Shown here one piece after another: positions 19,262 to 26,110 of a stretch of 36,997 nucleotides of DNA. The position numbers and the translations under genes were made by a program. Below the pieces are notes generated by a model. That model had not been told where the DNA came from and did no database searches. It was given only the letters and a program-made list of their open reading frames with translations. The stretch's first letter is position 1. Every line of letters starts with the position of its first letter. This DNA is from Patescibacteria group bacterium (GTDB lineage Bacteria; Patescibacteria; Microgenomatia; Levybacterales; UBA12049): NCBI GenBank assembly GCA_023379465.1, contig JAMCTM010000019.1, positions 1 through 36,997 on the forward strand, given 5' to 3'.

Positions 19262-20272
19262 ATGACTGAAAAAATAGGATTAGCCGATCTGCACGCCCAC
19301 CTCACAACCTCCATTCACCCCTCTATCTATTGGCGGATTGCCCACAGTCAGGGTTTTAAGCTCCCCAAAAAAGACTACAACGAATTTCTTAAGTACGTTA
19401 GCCTTTCGGTAAATAAAAAAACAACCATGAAAGACTATTTTGACACGATTTATCATCCGCTTCTTAATAAACTGAGTTCCGGAACCTATGCGGCAGAAGA
19501 GTGCGTATACGAAGTAATAAGCGGGGCGTACAGATCAAGCAATATCCGACTGCTTGAGCTAAGAACCAACCCGATGAAACACAATCACGAAGGGCAGGAA
19601 GATCTGGATCATATTATAATGGCGATGCTTAGGGGCATGGAAAGGGCCCTCCTGGAATACCGCCAGGTTTCGGCCGGCATTATCTTTTGCCTGGACCGAC
19701 AATTCAGTTTTGAGAAAAATAAAATCCTTGTTGAAAAGGCAATCAAGTACAGAAAACGCGGGGTGATAGCAATAGATTTCGCAAATTACGATAAAGGCAC
19801 GTTTCACTTTAAAGACTACAAAGCGCTTGTTGATAAGGCAAGAGAGGCGGGACTGCGGGTTGTTGCCCACTGCGGAGAAACCGACGACACCAATGATATG
19901 TGGGAGGCAATTGAATTTGTTAAACCCGAAAGAATAGGACACGGCATCAAGGCGGCATACGATAAGTCATTGATGAAAGAGCTGGTTAAGCGGGATATTA
20001 TTCTTGAGATTTGTCCGCTTTCCAATATTGTTACCAGCGCGGTTAAAGACATTGATGAGCTTAGGAAGATTATTAGAACCTTTATTGAGAATAAAGTTAA
20101 ATTTTCCATCAATACCGATTGGCCCGAGATTATAGAAAATGGAAAATTAACTAAACAGTTCGAATTCTTGAAACAAAATATGATTTTAAACGACAAAGAA
20201 CTGAAAAAATGTAAGAGCATTGCCCTTTCCAGCTCTTTTATTCCCGGCAAAAACCTCTCCGCCTATTTATAA
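19262..20272 (+). CDS. add: Adenosine deaminase family protein
   Basis: The protein has 336 residues and the amidohydrolase metal sites in order: DLHAHL (H-x-H, residues about 9-13), VVAHCGE (zinc histidine and catalytic glutamate), ERIGHG, CPLSN and SINTDWP with the metal aspartate. This set is specific to the adenosine/adenine deaminase family, which deaminates adenosine to inosine in purine salvage. The TDWP sequence replaces the more usual TDDP, so substrate preference (adenosine, adenine or a related nucleoside) is not certain. It follows carB by 36 bases but has its own leaderless-type promoter. Confidence 0.88.
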   Translation: MTEKIGLADLHAHLTTSIHPSIYWRIAHSQGFKLPKKDYNEFLKYVSLSVNKKTTMKDYFDTIYHPLLNKLSSGTYAAEECVYEVISGAYRSSNIRLLELRTNPMKHNHEGQEDLDHIIMAMLRGMERALLEYRQVSAGIIFCLDRQFSFEKNKILVEKAIKYRKRGVIAIDFANYDKGTFHFKDYKALVDKAREAGLRVVAHCGETDDTNDMWEAIEFVKPERIGHGIKAAYDKSLMKELVKRDIILEICPLSNIVTSAVKDIDELRKIIRTFIENKVKFSINTDWPEIIENGKLTKQFEFLKQNMILNDKELKKCKSIALSSSFIPGKNLSAYL

Positions 20273-20381
20273 ATTTTAACATTAGACATATTGTGAATTA
20301 ATATGGCAAGCAAGATGCGCCTTTTCTCCGAAGGTTTACTTTCTATTCTCAAATTTTGTTTTATCGATCATGTTAGGCTTA

Positions 20382-20390
20382 TGCTATAAT
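20382..20390 (+). promoter_or_regulatory. Perfect extended -10 promoter upstream of the GNAT leader
   Basis: TGCTATAAT is a perfect extended -10 element. It ends seven bases before the ATG of the 13-codon ORF at 20398, so a leaderless start is predicted. Transcripts from here would run through the second promoter and the terminator ahead of the GNAT gene. Confidence 0.6.
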
Positions 20391-20397
20391 CATAGCC

Positions 20398-20439
20398 ATG
20401 AAAAATGAGACCGGAAATATAGAAAATCATCGTAAATAA
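20398..20439 (+). CDS. Tiny leaderless ORF (13 residues), possible leader peptide
   Basis: The ATG lies exactly where transcription from the extended -10 at 20382-20390 should begin. It encodes MKNETGNIENHRK and stops at 20439, 17 bases before the next promoter. There is no similarity to known peptides that can be recognised. It is supported only by its position relative to the promoter, so it may be chance. Confidence 0.25.
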   Translation: MKNETGNIENHRK

Positions 20440-20456
20440 TATTACAAGACTATTCG

Positions 20457-20485
20457 TTGACACTTGATCAAAAGTTTGAAATAAT
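20457..20485 (+). promoter_or_regulatory. Second promoter of the GNAT leader
   Basis: TTGACA (20457-20462), a 17-base spacer and AATAAT (20480-20485) give a good promoter; TAATAC, two bases on, is an alternative -10. The predicted start is near 20492, eight bases before the 25-codon ORF. Confidence 0.6.
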
Positions 20486-20499
20486 ACTAACTAATTATT

Positions 20500-20577
20500 A
20501 TGAATAACATCTCTTGTTTCAATGCTGTTAGCAAAAAGGCAAAGAAAACCGCTCAAGGAGGGATGTTGTTGGCGTGA
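20500..20577 (+). CDS. 25-residue leader peptide or small precursor peptide
   Basis: The ORF starts about eight bases after a predicted transcription start, without a Shine-Dalgarno. The peptide begins MNNISCFNAV, has a lysine-rich middle (SKKAKK) and ends TAQGGMLLA. It stops 30 bases before a strong terminator hairpin. The coding sequence contains GAGGG (20558-20562), which is complementary to CCCTC in the terminator's 5' arm, so ribosome position could influence folding. This is the architecture of a leader peptide. An alternative is a small modified-peptide precursor, given the Gly-Gly and the following acetyltransferase. Neither is proven. Confidence 0.45.
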   Translation: MNNISCFNAVSKKAKKTAQGGMLLA

Positions 20578-20606
20578 TTTAAAACAAAATCTCGCGCACA
20601 AAGAAC

Positions 20607-20629
20607 ACCCCTCGAAAGAGGGGTTTTTT
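20607..20629 (+). terminator. Strong intrinsic terminator or attenuator ahead of the GNAT gene
   Basis: CCCCTC-GAAA-GAGGGG (20608-20623) is a perfect six-pair hairpin with a GNRA tetraloop, followed by six T. The only room for a promoter between it and the GNAT start (20664) is about 34 bases, and none is seen, so GNAT expression probably requires read-through. That favours conditional attenuation. Confidence 0.85.
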
Positions 20630-20663
20630 AATGGCAAAAAATGTCAGAAAGAAGGAGTTTATT

Positions 20664-21713
20664 ATGAACAAAGAAACAGAAACAATATTCTCTAGCACAG
20701 GAAGGTTGGGCGTCTCAAGAAGACAGTATGAGAGATTATACGTTAATGGCACTCGTTATTCTACTAATCCAATCGAGTTCGAACATAATCTTAAAAGATT
20801 AAACGAAGTTGTCCAACGGCATCCAGACAAAATCACTAGAAGTGTTTTTCGTGGACTAGTAAATGAAAATATTATGCATCACATCTCAACTAATGGCCTG
20901 CAGCCTTATCTTGAGGTAGCGCTTCCAATTGTAGAATTTACGGGGGATGATTCCTGGCTTATTTATATGGCAAATAATAATCCGGGCAGAAAATTAATAA
21001 CTCCCCGTGAAATAATGATCGAACAAACAAATACTCAGAAAAGGGGCGGATTATCACCGCTTAAGAGGGCCAGATCGATTATTGAGCAGGGTTTTACCAT
21101 TGTTAATTATATTCCCGAGAATCAAATAGACCAAGTCCATGTTTTGTGGAGGGAGACTTTTGGATGGCAACGACACGAAGTGGACAATTTAAGAAGGAAA
21201 CTAGTTGCTGGTAAAGAAAAACATCCATCACAAAGGGATGTATGGTTCAGCGCGCTAAGAGACAACGGAACCGTAATAAGTGTTGCAATGGCGGAACGAT
21301 TATCAATACCTTCGGCAAATGGAACCCTAGATTTAGTTGAAAGCACGGAGTGGAGAACAAGGGATGGATATGCTGGGAAAGGGTTGATGACCGTAACACT
21401 CGCCGCATTAAATGCTCAAATACTTTCTGACTTGCGAGAAAACCCCAATGGATTACCACTTATTTATGCTGAGTGCAACTTCCAGTCTCGTTCTGATCGC
21501 GCAGGTCATGGCGCGGGATTTCGTATTCCCGAAAGAACACATGGATATTCAGCGCCTCAAATTCTGGTTCAAAACGTATTGGTGCGTGATGGCCAACCGG
21601 TAGAAGAAGGTAGGCTGCGGGATTTTACCTTTATGTATTTAGCTGTTGAAGTAATACAAAATCATTATAACTCCAGTCAGGTAGATTCAATTATGCAAAT
21701 GATAAAAATGTAA
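20664..21713 (+). CDS. GNAT-family N-acetyltransferase
   Basis: The ATG at 20664 has a clear Shine-Dalgarno (AAGGAG, seven bases away); an in-frame ATG at 20631 directly follows the terminator T-run and is less likely. The protein has about 349 residues. The C-terminal half carries a GNAT acetyl-CoA-binding signature, EWRTRDGYAGKGLMTVTL (R-x-x-G-x-G/A), followed by IYAECNFQSRS. The N-terminal half (about 1-130) is not recognised and may be a substrate domain. The family transfers acyl groups from acyl-CoA to amines. The next gene encodes an acetylpolyamine amidohydrolase-like deacetylase nine bases on, so an acetylated amine such as a polyamine is a reasonable guess at the substrate. Confidence 0.7.
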   Translation: MNKETETIFSSTGRLGVSRRQYERLYVNGTRYSTNPIEFEHNLKRLNEVVQRHPDKITRSVFRGLVNENIMHHISTNGLQPYLEVALPIVEFTGDDSWLIYMANNNPGRKLITPREIMIEQTNTQKRGGLSPLKRARSIIEQGFTIVNYIPENQIDQVHVLWRETFGWQRHEVDNLRRKLVAGKEKHPSQRDVWFSALRDNGTVISVAMAERLSIPSANGTLDLVESTEWRTRDGYAGKGLMTVTLAALNAQILSDLRENPNGLPLIYAECNFQSRSDRAGHGAGFRIPERTHGYSAPQILVQNVLVRDGQPVEEGRLRDFTFMYLAVEVIQNHYNSSQVDSIMQMIKM

Positions 21714-21722
21714 CTTATTACT

Positions 21723-22712
21723 ATGAATATAAAAATAATTTACTCAAAAAGACATAGAGAGCATAATCCTCCATATGAAATATACGATGGGCTGTTAGAA
21801 CCGTATGCTGAAAAAGCTGAAAGAATAGAGTCGGTTGCGGAAACCTTACGCACCGGTGGATTGGGGCGTTTTTATAATCCGTCTATTTTCCCAATAAGCC
21901 ATATCAATAATGTGCACCAAAAACAGTATGTGTCATTTCTACAAAAGAGATCTAATAAGCTTAGACAGGATGAGGTACTTTACCCTTCTTATTTCATCAT
22001 AGATACATATACGCCTATTGTCAGAAAAACTTACATGGCGGCGAAGACTGCTGTTGATGTTGCTTTAACAGGAGCAAGGTATGTACTTCGTGGAGAAAAA
22101 GTTGTGTATTCACTTTGTCGTCCCCCTGGCCACCATGCCGAATATAAAACCATGGGGGGATATTGTTATTTTAACAATGCAGCAATTGCGGCAGATTATC
22201 TTTCAAGGAAAGGTAGGGCTGTTATATTAGATATTGATTTCCATCATGGAAATGGAACGCAGAGTATTTTCTATAACCGTTCTGATGTTCTTTATATATC
22301 AATTCATGCCGATCCTCATGAAAAATTCCCATACATCAGTGGGTTTGCGAACGAACGTGGATCTGGTGAGGGATTAGGATTTAATAAAAATTATCCACTT
22401 CCTTTAGGTATAACTGACAAGCAATACTTTTTAACATTACGCAAAGCGTTAAAGGATATCAACGATTTTAATCCAAAATTCCTCATCGTTTCTGCCGGTT
22501 TTGATACCTACGAAAAAGATCCAATTGGTGGTTTCAAGCTAACTATTCCTTTCTACGAAACAATAGGCAGAGAGATAGCAAGTCTCCAGATCCCAACCTT
22601 AATCATTCAAGAGGGGGGATACCATATAGAAGATTTAGGCAAAATCGCTTTAAGTTTTTTAAGAGGGATAGGATCTAATCTTCAGCCAGCATTAAAGAAG
22701 AAAAGGAAATAA
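21723..22712 (+). CDS. Histone deacetylase-superfamily protein, acetylpolyamine amidohydrolase-like
   Basis: The 329-residue protein has the complete deacetylase active site. CRPPGHHAE (His137/His138) is the charge-relay pair; DIDFHHGNG provides zinc ligands Asp172 and His174, and SAGFDTYEKDP provides Asp261; QEGGYHIEDL provides the transition-state Tyr300. GERGSGEGLG-type residues (NERGSGEGLGFN) and the GGYHIE ending are closest to bacterial acetylpolyamine amidohydrolases, which remove acetyl groups from acetylated putrescine, spermidine or related amines. The insert typical of that subgroup would produce a narrow pocket. It lies nine bases after the GNAT gene and is probably co-transcribed. 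Confidence 0.85.
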   Translation: MNIKIIYSKRHREHNPPYEIYDGLLEPYAEKAERIESVAETLRTGGLGRFYNPSIFPISHINNVHQKQYVSFLQKRSNKLRQDEVLYPSYFIIDTYTPIVRKTYMAAKTAVDVALTGARYVLRGEKVVYSLCRPPGHHAEYKTMGGYCYFNNAAIAADYLSRKGRAVILDIDFHHGNGTQSIFYNRSDVLYISIHADPHEKFPYISGFANERGSGEGLGFNKNYPLPLGITDKQYFLTLRKALKDINDFNPKFLIVSAGFDTYEKDPIGGFKLTIPFYETIGREIASLQIPTLIIQEGGYHIEDLGKIALSFLRGIGSNLQPALKKKRK

Positions 22713-22718
22713 GGATAA

Positions 22719-22799
22719 ATGTTACCGTTTGAAATCGGTGAAAAAAATAGTTTGTTGAAGTTATATGCTGAATATTCAGGGTTTCTTAATTCTGCATAA
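22719..22799 (+). CDS. Possible 26-residue ORF after the deacetylase gene
   Basis: The ATG lies six bases after the deacetylase stop, with AAGGA just before it, although the spacing is short. The peptide begins MLPFEIGEKN and ends EYSGFLNSA. Its only support is location in the same apparent operon as the GNAT and deacetylase genes. It may not be translated. Confidence 0.22.
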   Translation: MLPFEIGEKNSLLKLYAEYSGFLNSA

Positions 22800-22809
22800 A
22801 ACACACTGT

Positions 22810-22962
22810 TTATAATTCATTTATTTTTGTAATGTGCTTATTCTGCCTTGCTCTTGATTTTCCCTGTCTGTCAACCCTGTCTACGGGTTCATTGCGCATG
22901 AAGAAAAAATCCAATGTTCTAAACGGATATTTTTTTATAAGGCTATAAGCGCTAATTAACAT
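22810..22962 (-). CDS. Small basic protein of 50 residues, unknown function
   Basis: The ATG at 22962 has an unusually strong Shine-Dalgarno, GGGGGTGAG about five bases away, similar to that of ppa. It starts 13 bases after the stop of the DUF5666-like gene, so the pair is likely an operon. The protein begins MLISAYSLIKKYPFRTLDFF and its C-terminal half is hydrophilic and basic (QGKSRARQNKHITK). No family is recognised. A longer reading of this frame, beginning inside the upstream gene, is less likely. Confidence 0.5.
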   Translation of the reverse strand: MLISAYSLIKKYPFRTLDFFFMRNEPVDRVDRQGKSRARQNKHITKINEL

Positions 22963-22975
22963 TCTACTCACCCCC

Positions 22976-23560
22976 TCATATTTTAATTGACGCAAAGGCA
23001 TTCACTAATTCCTGGAAAAACGCGGCAATGCCGCTGACATGTCCTGCCACTTTAGAGCTAAAATTAACATTGGCATTAGAAGAAGAACTCAAATTGTCAG
23101 ATGAAGAATTTTCGGAAGGTTCATTCATTTTTATCTGGAATCTTCCCTGTCCTGTTCCTATCACGTTTATTTCTTTGGCGTAGTTCACACCGTTCTGGGA
23201 CACAAAACTAACCTTAACCCTTGAGCCGACTGCCAGGTTTCCCTTTTGACTAAATTCCGCTACCTTTGAAGGATCTATAACAATAGTCGTTTTTCCTCCT
23301 ACCACAAATGAATTACCCGACAAGGCGCTTATTGTGCCTCTAATAAAACTTGTTTGCTGAGAATCGGCATCCACCTCTAAATTATTCTCAGTCTCAGCCT
23401 TCAAATCCGAGACGCCAACATCGCCTCCTGCCTTAAAAGAAGAGTGGATGCCATCTTCCTGTCCTTGGGCAAAAGAGACAGAAGGCAAAAGCCAAAACAA
23501 AAGGAAAAATAAAGTTATAATAATAGTAGGTATAAAACTGACCGATTTAAATTTTTTCAT
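22976..23560 (-). CDS. Exported DUF5666-like protein
   Basis: The 194-residue protein begins with a Sec signal peptide or N-terminal anchor (basic MKKFK, a hydrophobic core to about residue 28, then VSFAQG). A central domain, about 72-135, has the beta-rich pattern GTISALSGNSFVVGG...VKVSFVSQNGVNYAKEI of DUF5666. The C-terminal tail is Ser/Asn-rich and ends with a hydrophobic helix. Function is unknown; it acts outside the membrane. The gene is divergent from an ECF sigma factor with a 106-base gap that contains two perfect palindromes, so the sigma factor may control it. A -10-like TAATAT lies about six bases before the ATG. Confidence 0.7.
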   Translation of the reverse strand: MKKFKSVSFIPTIIITLFFLLFWLLPSVSFAQGQEDGIHSSFKAGGDVGVSDLKAETENNLEVDADSQQTSFIRGTISALSGNSFVVGGKTTIVIDPSKVAEFSQKGNLAVGSRVKVSFVSQNGVNYAKEINVIGTGQGRFQIKMNEPSENSSSDNLSSSSNANVNFSSKVAGHVSGIAAFFQELVNAFASIKI

Positions 23561-23587
23561 ATCTGATATTATTACGAATCTAAATAA

Positions 23588-23602
23588 ATTTTGTTACAAA
23601 AT
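23588..23602. promoter_or_regulatory. Perfect palindrome 1 in the DUF5666/ECF intergenic region
   Basis: ATTTTG-TTA-CAAAAT is a perfect inverted repeat. It lies 28-42 bases upstream of the DUF5666-like start, on or next to its -35 region, so it is placed like an operator. Confidence 0.4.
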
Positions 23603-23630
23603 AGCCTCTTATGCGTAATAACGATAGGGA

Positions 23631-23645
23631 TTCTATTATATAGAA
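23631..23645. promoter_or_regulatory. Perfect palindrome 2 in the DUF5666/ECF intergenic region
   Basis: TTCTAT-TAT-ATAGAA is a perfect inverted repeat of the same 6-3-6 design as palindrome 1. It covers the -35 position of the ECF sigma gene promoter. It may be an operator for autoregulation; AT-richness makes chance a real alternative. Confidence 0.35.
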
Positions 23646-23654
23646 GTTATATTA

Positions 23655-23660
23655 TATAAT
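23655..23660 (+). promoter_or_regulatory. -10 box of the ECF sigma gene
   Basis: A consensus TATAAT ends six bases before the ATG at 23667, again predicting a leaderless mRNA. The -35 position is occupied by palindrome 2 and has no good TTGACA. Confidence 0.55.
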
Positions 23661-23666
23661 GGATCC

Positions 23667-24209
23667 ATGGATTCTGACCTTAAAAAACTGATAGAGAAGG
23701 CCAGGGAAGGGGATAATGAAGCTTTTGGGAAAATTTACGATTTGTTTCTCTCCAGGATATACCGGTATATCTATTTTTCTATTAGAAATCGCGAAGCGGC
23801 CGAAGATCTCACCCAGGAAACATTTCTTAGGTGCTGGAAGAATATATCCTCGTTTTCGCAGAAGAGAGGATCTTTCGTGTCTTTTTTATTCACCATCGCC
23901 AGAAATATTACCATTGACTGGACCAGAAAGAAAAAACAAGTTTCGCTTGAGCTGGTAGAAGACCACCAGTTAGCAGATAATATAGAAATAGATAAAAATG
24001 TTATCAGACAGGAAGAAAATCAATTATTGCTAAAGGCGTTATCGAAACTTAAGGAGAAAGAAAAAAATATCATCATCCTTAGATTCTTTGAGGAATTATC
24101 GTTTGCGGAAATCGGCAGGATTGTCGGAAAAAAAGAGGCCACCGTAAGGGTTAGTTTGCATAGAATACTTAAGGTTATGAGAGAAGAAATTATTAATCAT
24201 GAAAATTGA
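23667..24209 (+). CDS. ECF-type RNA polymerase sigma factor
   Basis: The 180-residue protein has only sigma regions 2 and 4, as in ECF factors. Region 2 includes RNREAAEDLTQETFLRCWKN and FTIARNITIDWTRKK, which contact the -10 element and core polymerase. Region 4 includes ALSKLKEKEKNIIILRFFEELSFAEIGRIVG and a helix-turn-helix that reads VRVSLHRILK. It directs RNA polymerase to stress- or envelope-related promoters. The next gene overlaps its end by 11 bases and encodes a membrane protein in the usual anti-sigma position. The start has no Shine-Dalgarno. Confidence 0.92.
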   Translation: MDSDLKKLIEKAREGDNEAFGKIYDLFLSRIYRYIYFSIRNREAAEDLTQETFLRCWKNISSFSQKRGSFVSFLFTIARNITIDWTRKKKQVSLELVEDHQLADNIEIDKNVIRQEENQLLLKALSKLKEKEKNIIILRFFEELSFAEIGRIVGKKEATVRVSLHRILKVMREEIINHEN

Positions 24210-24846
24210 GGAAAAATTAAAAAATCTCAAGAGGGCTTATTCTGCCATAGAACCCGGCCGGGAATTCAAAAAAACCGGCTTTCTAAAACTAAAACAAAGA
24301 ATTGAAAACGAAAGAATAGGCGTGAAACGGGCGGTCTTGCTACGCTATGCCATGACTGCCGCCTTGGCAATACTCCTTATCGCGGTATCGGGAACTATTC
24401 TTTTAAAAGCCACAAACAAAGACACCAACGCGGCGCTTTTTTATAAAAATCAGATAGAAAATTTACCATCTAGAATAGGAAACAGTTTGTTCAACGCCTA
24501 TCAAACGCAAATAAAAACCGAAAACGCCCCTAAACTGTTAAAAAAAGAAGAAACCCAGAATACCCCGCAAAGCTCCGCTTCGGCCGCCTCAACAAATAGC
24601 GCCACTCCCACCCCAAACCGGGAAAGTGAAAAAACGCGGGAAAAGTCAAATCCCCAAGGTATTTCCGCCAAAAAAGAACCAAAAGAAATCCGCAAAGCCG
24701 CGACCCAAGAAAAAACAGGCGAGAAGAGCGGAAATACCCGGGGCAATGATCACAGGAATAACGATCAATCCGAAATGGACACAATTAAACAGACGCTAAA
24801 AGACGCGGAAAAGATAATCCCCATAAACGCAAACCGCGCCGACTAA
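24199..24846 (+). CDS. Single-pass membrane protein, putative anti-sigma factor
   Basis: The 215-residue protein overlaps the sigma gene by 11 bases, implying coupled translation. A basic cytoplasmic N-terminus (about 1-47) is followed by one membrane helix (about 50-69, TAALAILLIAVSGTILL). The external region is low in complexity, rich in Ser, Thr, Lys, Glu and Asn, and ends with a short amphipathic segment. There is no zinc-binding H-x-x-x-C-x-x-C motif, so it is not a classical ZAS anti-sigma factor. Gene order and topology are the only basis for the anti-sigma call. Confidence 0.55.
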   Translation: MKIEEKLKNLKRAYSAIEPGREFKKTGFLKLKQRIENERIGVKRAVLLRYAMTAALAILLIAVSGTILLKATNKDTNAALFYKNQIENLPSRIGNSLFNAYQTQIKTENAPKLLKKEETQNTPQSSASAASTNSATPTPNRESEKTREKSNPQGISAKKEPKEIRKAATQEKTGEKSGNTRGNDHRNNDQSEMDTIKQTLKDAEKIIPINANRAD

Positions 24847-24866
24847 ATCCGCCAAACCCATAAAGG

Positions 24867-24884
24867 CCGGCAATATCTTGCCGG
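24867..24884 (+). promoter_or_regulatory. Perfect hairpin between the anti-sigma-like gene and rarA
   Basis: CCGGCAA-TATC-TTGCCGG is a perfect seven-pair stem with a four-base loop. No T-run follows, so it is not a standard terminator. It ends five bases before the extended -10 of rarA and occupies its upstream region, so it could be an operator or a transcript-end structure. Confidence 0.4.
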
Positions 24885-24888
24885 TACA

Positions 24889-24897
24889 TGCTACAAT
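24889..24897 (+). promoter_or_regulatory. Extended -10 promoter of rarA
   Basis: TGCTACAAT fits TGnTAnAAT and ends seven bases before the ATG at 24905, again a leaderless layout. It decides the rarA start over an upstream TTG at 24878, which would fall before the promoter. Confidence 0.65.
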
Positions 24898-24904
24898 ATT
24901 CTCA

Positions 24905-26107
24905 ATGAATCTTGCCTACAGACTTAGGCCGCAAAGCCTCAATGAATTTTTTGGCCAGGAACACCTGGTTGGGAAAGACAAAATTATCAGACGGATGATA
25001 GAATCAAGCTCCGCTTTCCCGATGATTCTCTGGGGACCTCCGGGAAGCGGCAAAACTACGCTTGCGGCTATTATCGCCTCCTCGACAAAATCGGATTTTT
25101 ACACACTTTCCGCGGTAGTCAGCGGAAAAGAGGAATTGCTTAAGGTTATCAAAAAGGCGGAGTCTAATGCAAAAATAAAAAGAAAAACCATACTTTTTGT
25201 GGATGAAATTCACCGCTGGAATAAGGCCCAGCAGGATGGACTCCTGCCATATGTTGAGACAGGCATTATTATTTTAATCGGCGCCACCACGGAAAACCCG
25301 TCGTTTGAGGTAATAAGCCCGCTTCTTTCCAGATGCAAGGTTTTCCTGCTCAAAACCCTAGCCTATGATGATTTGAACAAAATACTTATACATGCTCTGG
25401 AAAATAAGGAAAAGGGGGTAGGGAAGTACCGTAAAAACATAACGGAGACGGCAAAAAATCTTCTCATTCGCTTATCCGCCGGAGACGCCAGGGTTATGCT
25501 AAACGCCTTAGAAATAGCGCTAACCGGATATAAAAATAGAGAAATAACGGAAAGGCTTATCGAGAACATATTTCAAACAAAATCCAAGGGAATCTACGAC
25601 AAAAAAGCGGATGAACATTATAATACGGTAAGCGCGTTTATAAAATCAATGCGAGGAGGCGATGCAAACGCCGCTGTTTACTATTTAGTCAGGATGCTCG
25701 AAAACGGAGAAGACCCAAAGTTTATCGCCAGACGAATGATTATCTTTGCCTCCGAGGATATAGGTTTGGCTGATAGGGGAGCCTTAATTCAGGCAAACGC
25801 CGGGTTTGAAGCGGTTGATAAAATCGGCATGCCGGAGTCCCAGCTTATTCTGGTTCATATCTGCATTTATCTATCCTTGGCAAAAAAATCAAGGGCTGTA
25901 CCCAACGCGCTGGAAAAGGCCAAGGAGGCTTTTTACGAATTTCCCAATGCCTCGGTGCCCCTCCATCTAAGAAACGCGCCGACAAGGCTGATGAAAAATC
26001 TGGGTTATGCAAAAGATTATATATGGTCGGAAAAATATGTTGGGCCAAAGGGCAATCTTTGGTTTTTGCCGGATGAGCTGAAAAATAAAGAGTTTTTTAA
26101 ACCTTAA
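24905..26107 (+). CDS. rarA: Replication-associated recombination protein A (MgsA/WRNIP1 family AAA+ ATPase)
   Basis: Starting at 24905 the protein has 400 residues and opens [20 protein letters not shown], the standard RarA N-terminus. Walker A is GPPGSGKTT (44-52), Walker B is [15 protein letters not shown], and the sensor region [12 protein letters not shown] and the arginine-finger SRC follow. The C-terminal tetramerisation domain includes [18 protein letters not shown] and [13 protein letters not shown]. RarA acts at stalled replication forks and on single-stranded DNA ends. Three bases separate it from pyrC, so the two are probably co-transcribed. Confidence 0.93.
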   Translation: MNLAYRLRPQSLNEFFGQEHLVGKDKIIRRMIESSSAFPMILWGPPGSGKTTLAAIIASSTKSDFYTLSAVVSGKEELLKVIKKAESNAKIKRKTILFVDEIHRWNKAQQDGLLPYVETGIIILIGATTENPSFEVISPLLSRCKVFLLKTLAYDDLNKILIHALENKEKGVGKYRKNITETAKNLLIRLSAGDARVMLNALEIALTGYKNREITERLIENIFQTKSKGIYDKKADEHYNTVSAFIKSMRGGDANAAVYYLVRMLENGEDPKFIARRMIIFASEDIGLADRGALIQANAGFEAVDKIGMPESQLILVHICIYLSLAKKSRAVPNALEKAKEAFYEFPNASVPLHLRNAPTRLMKNLGYAKDYIWSEKYVGPKGNLWFLPDELKNKEFFKP

Positions 26108-26110
26108 GCT

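Noticed and set aside
22729..22752. ACCG...CGGT hairpin after the deacetylase gene as a terminator
   Set aside because: It is followed by A residues rather than T on the plus strand, and on the minus strand the T-run is on the wrong side of the stem.
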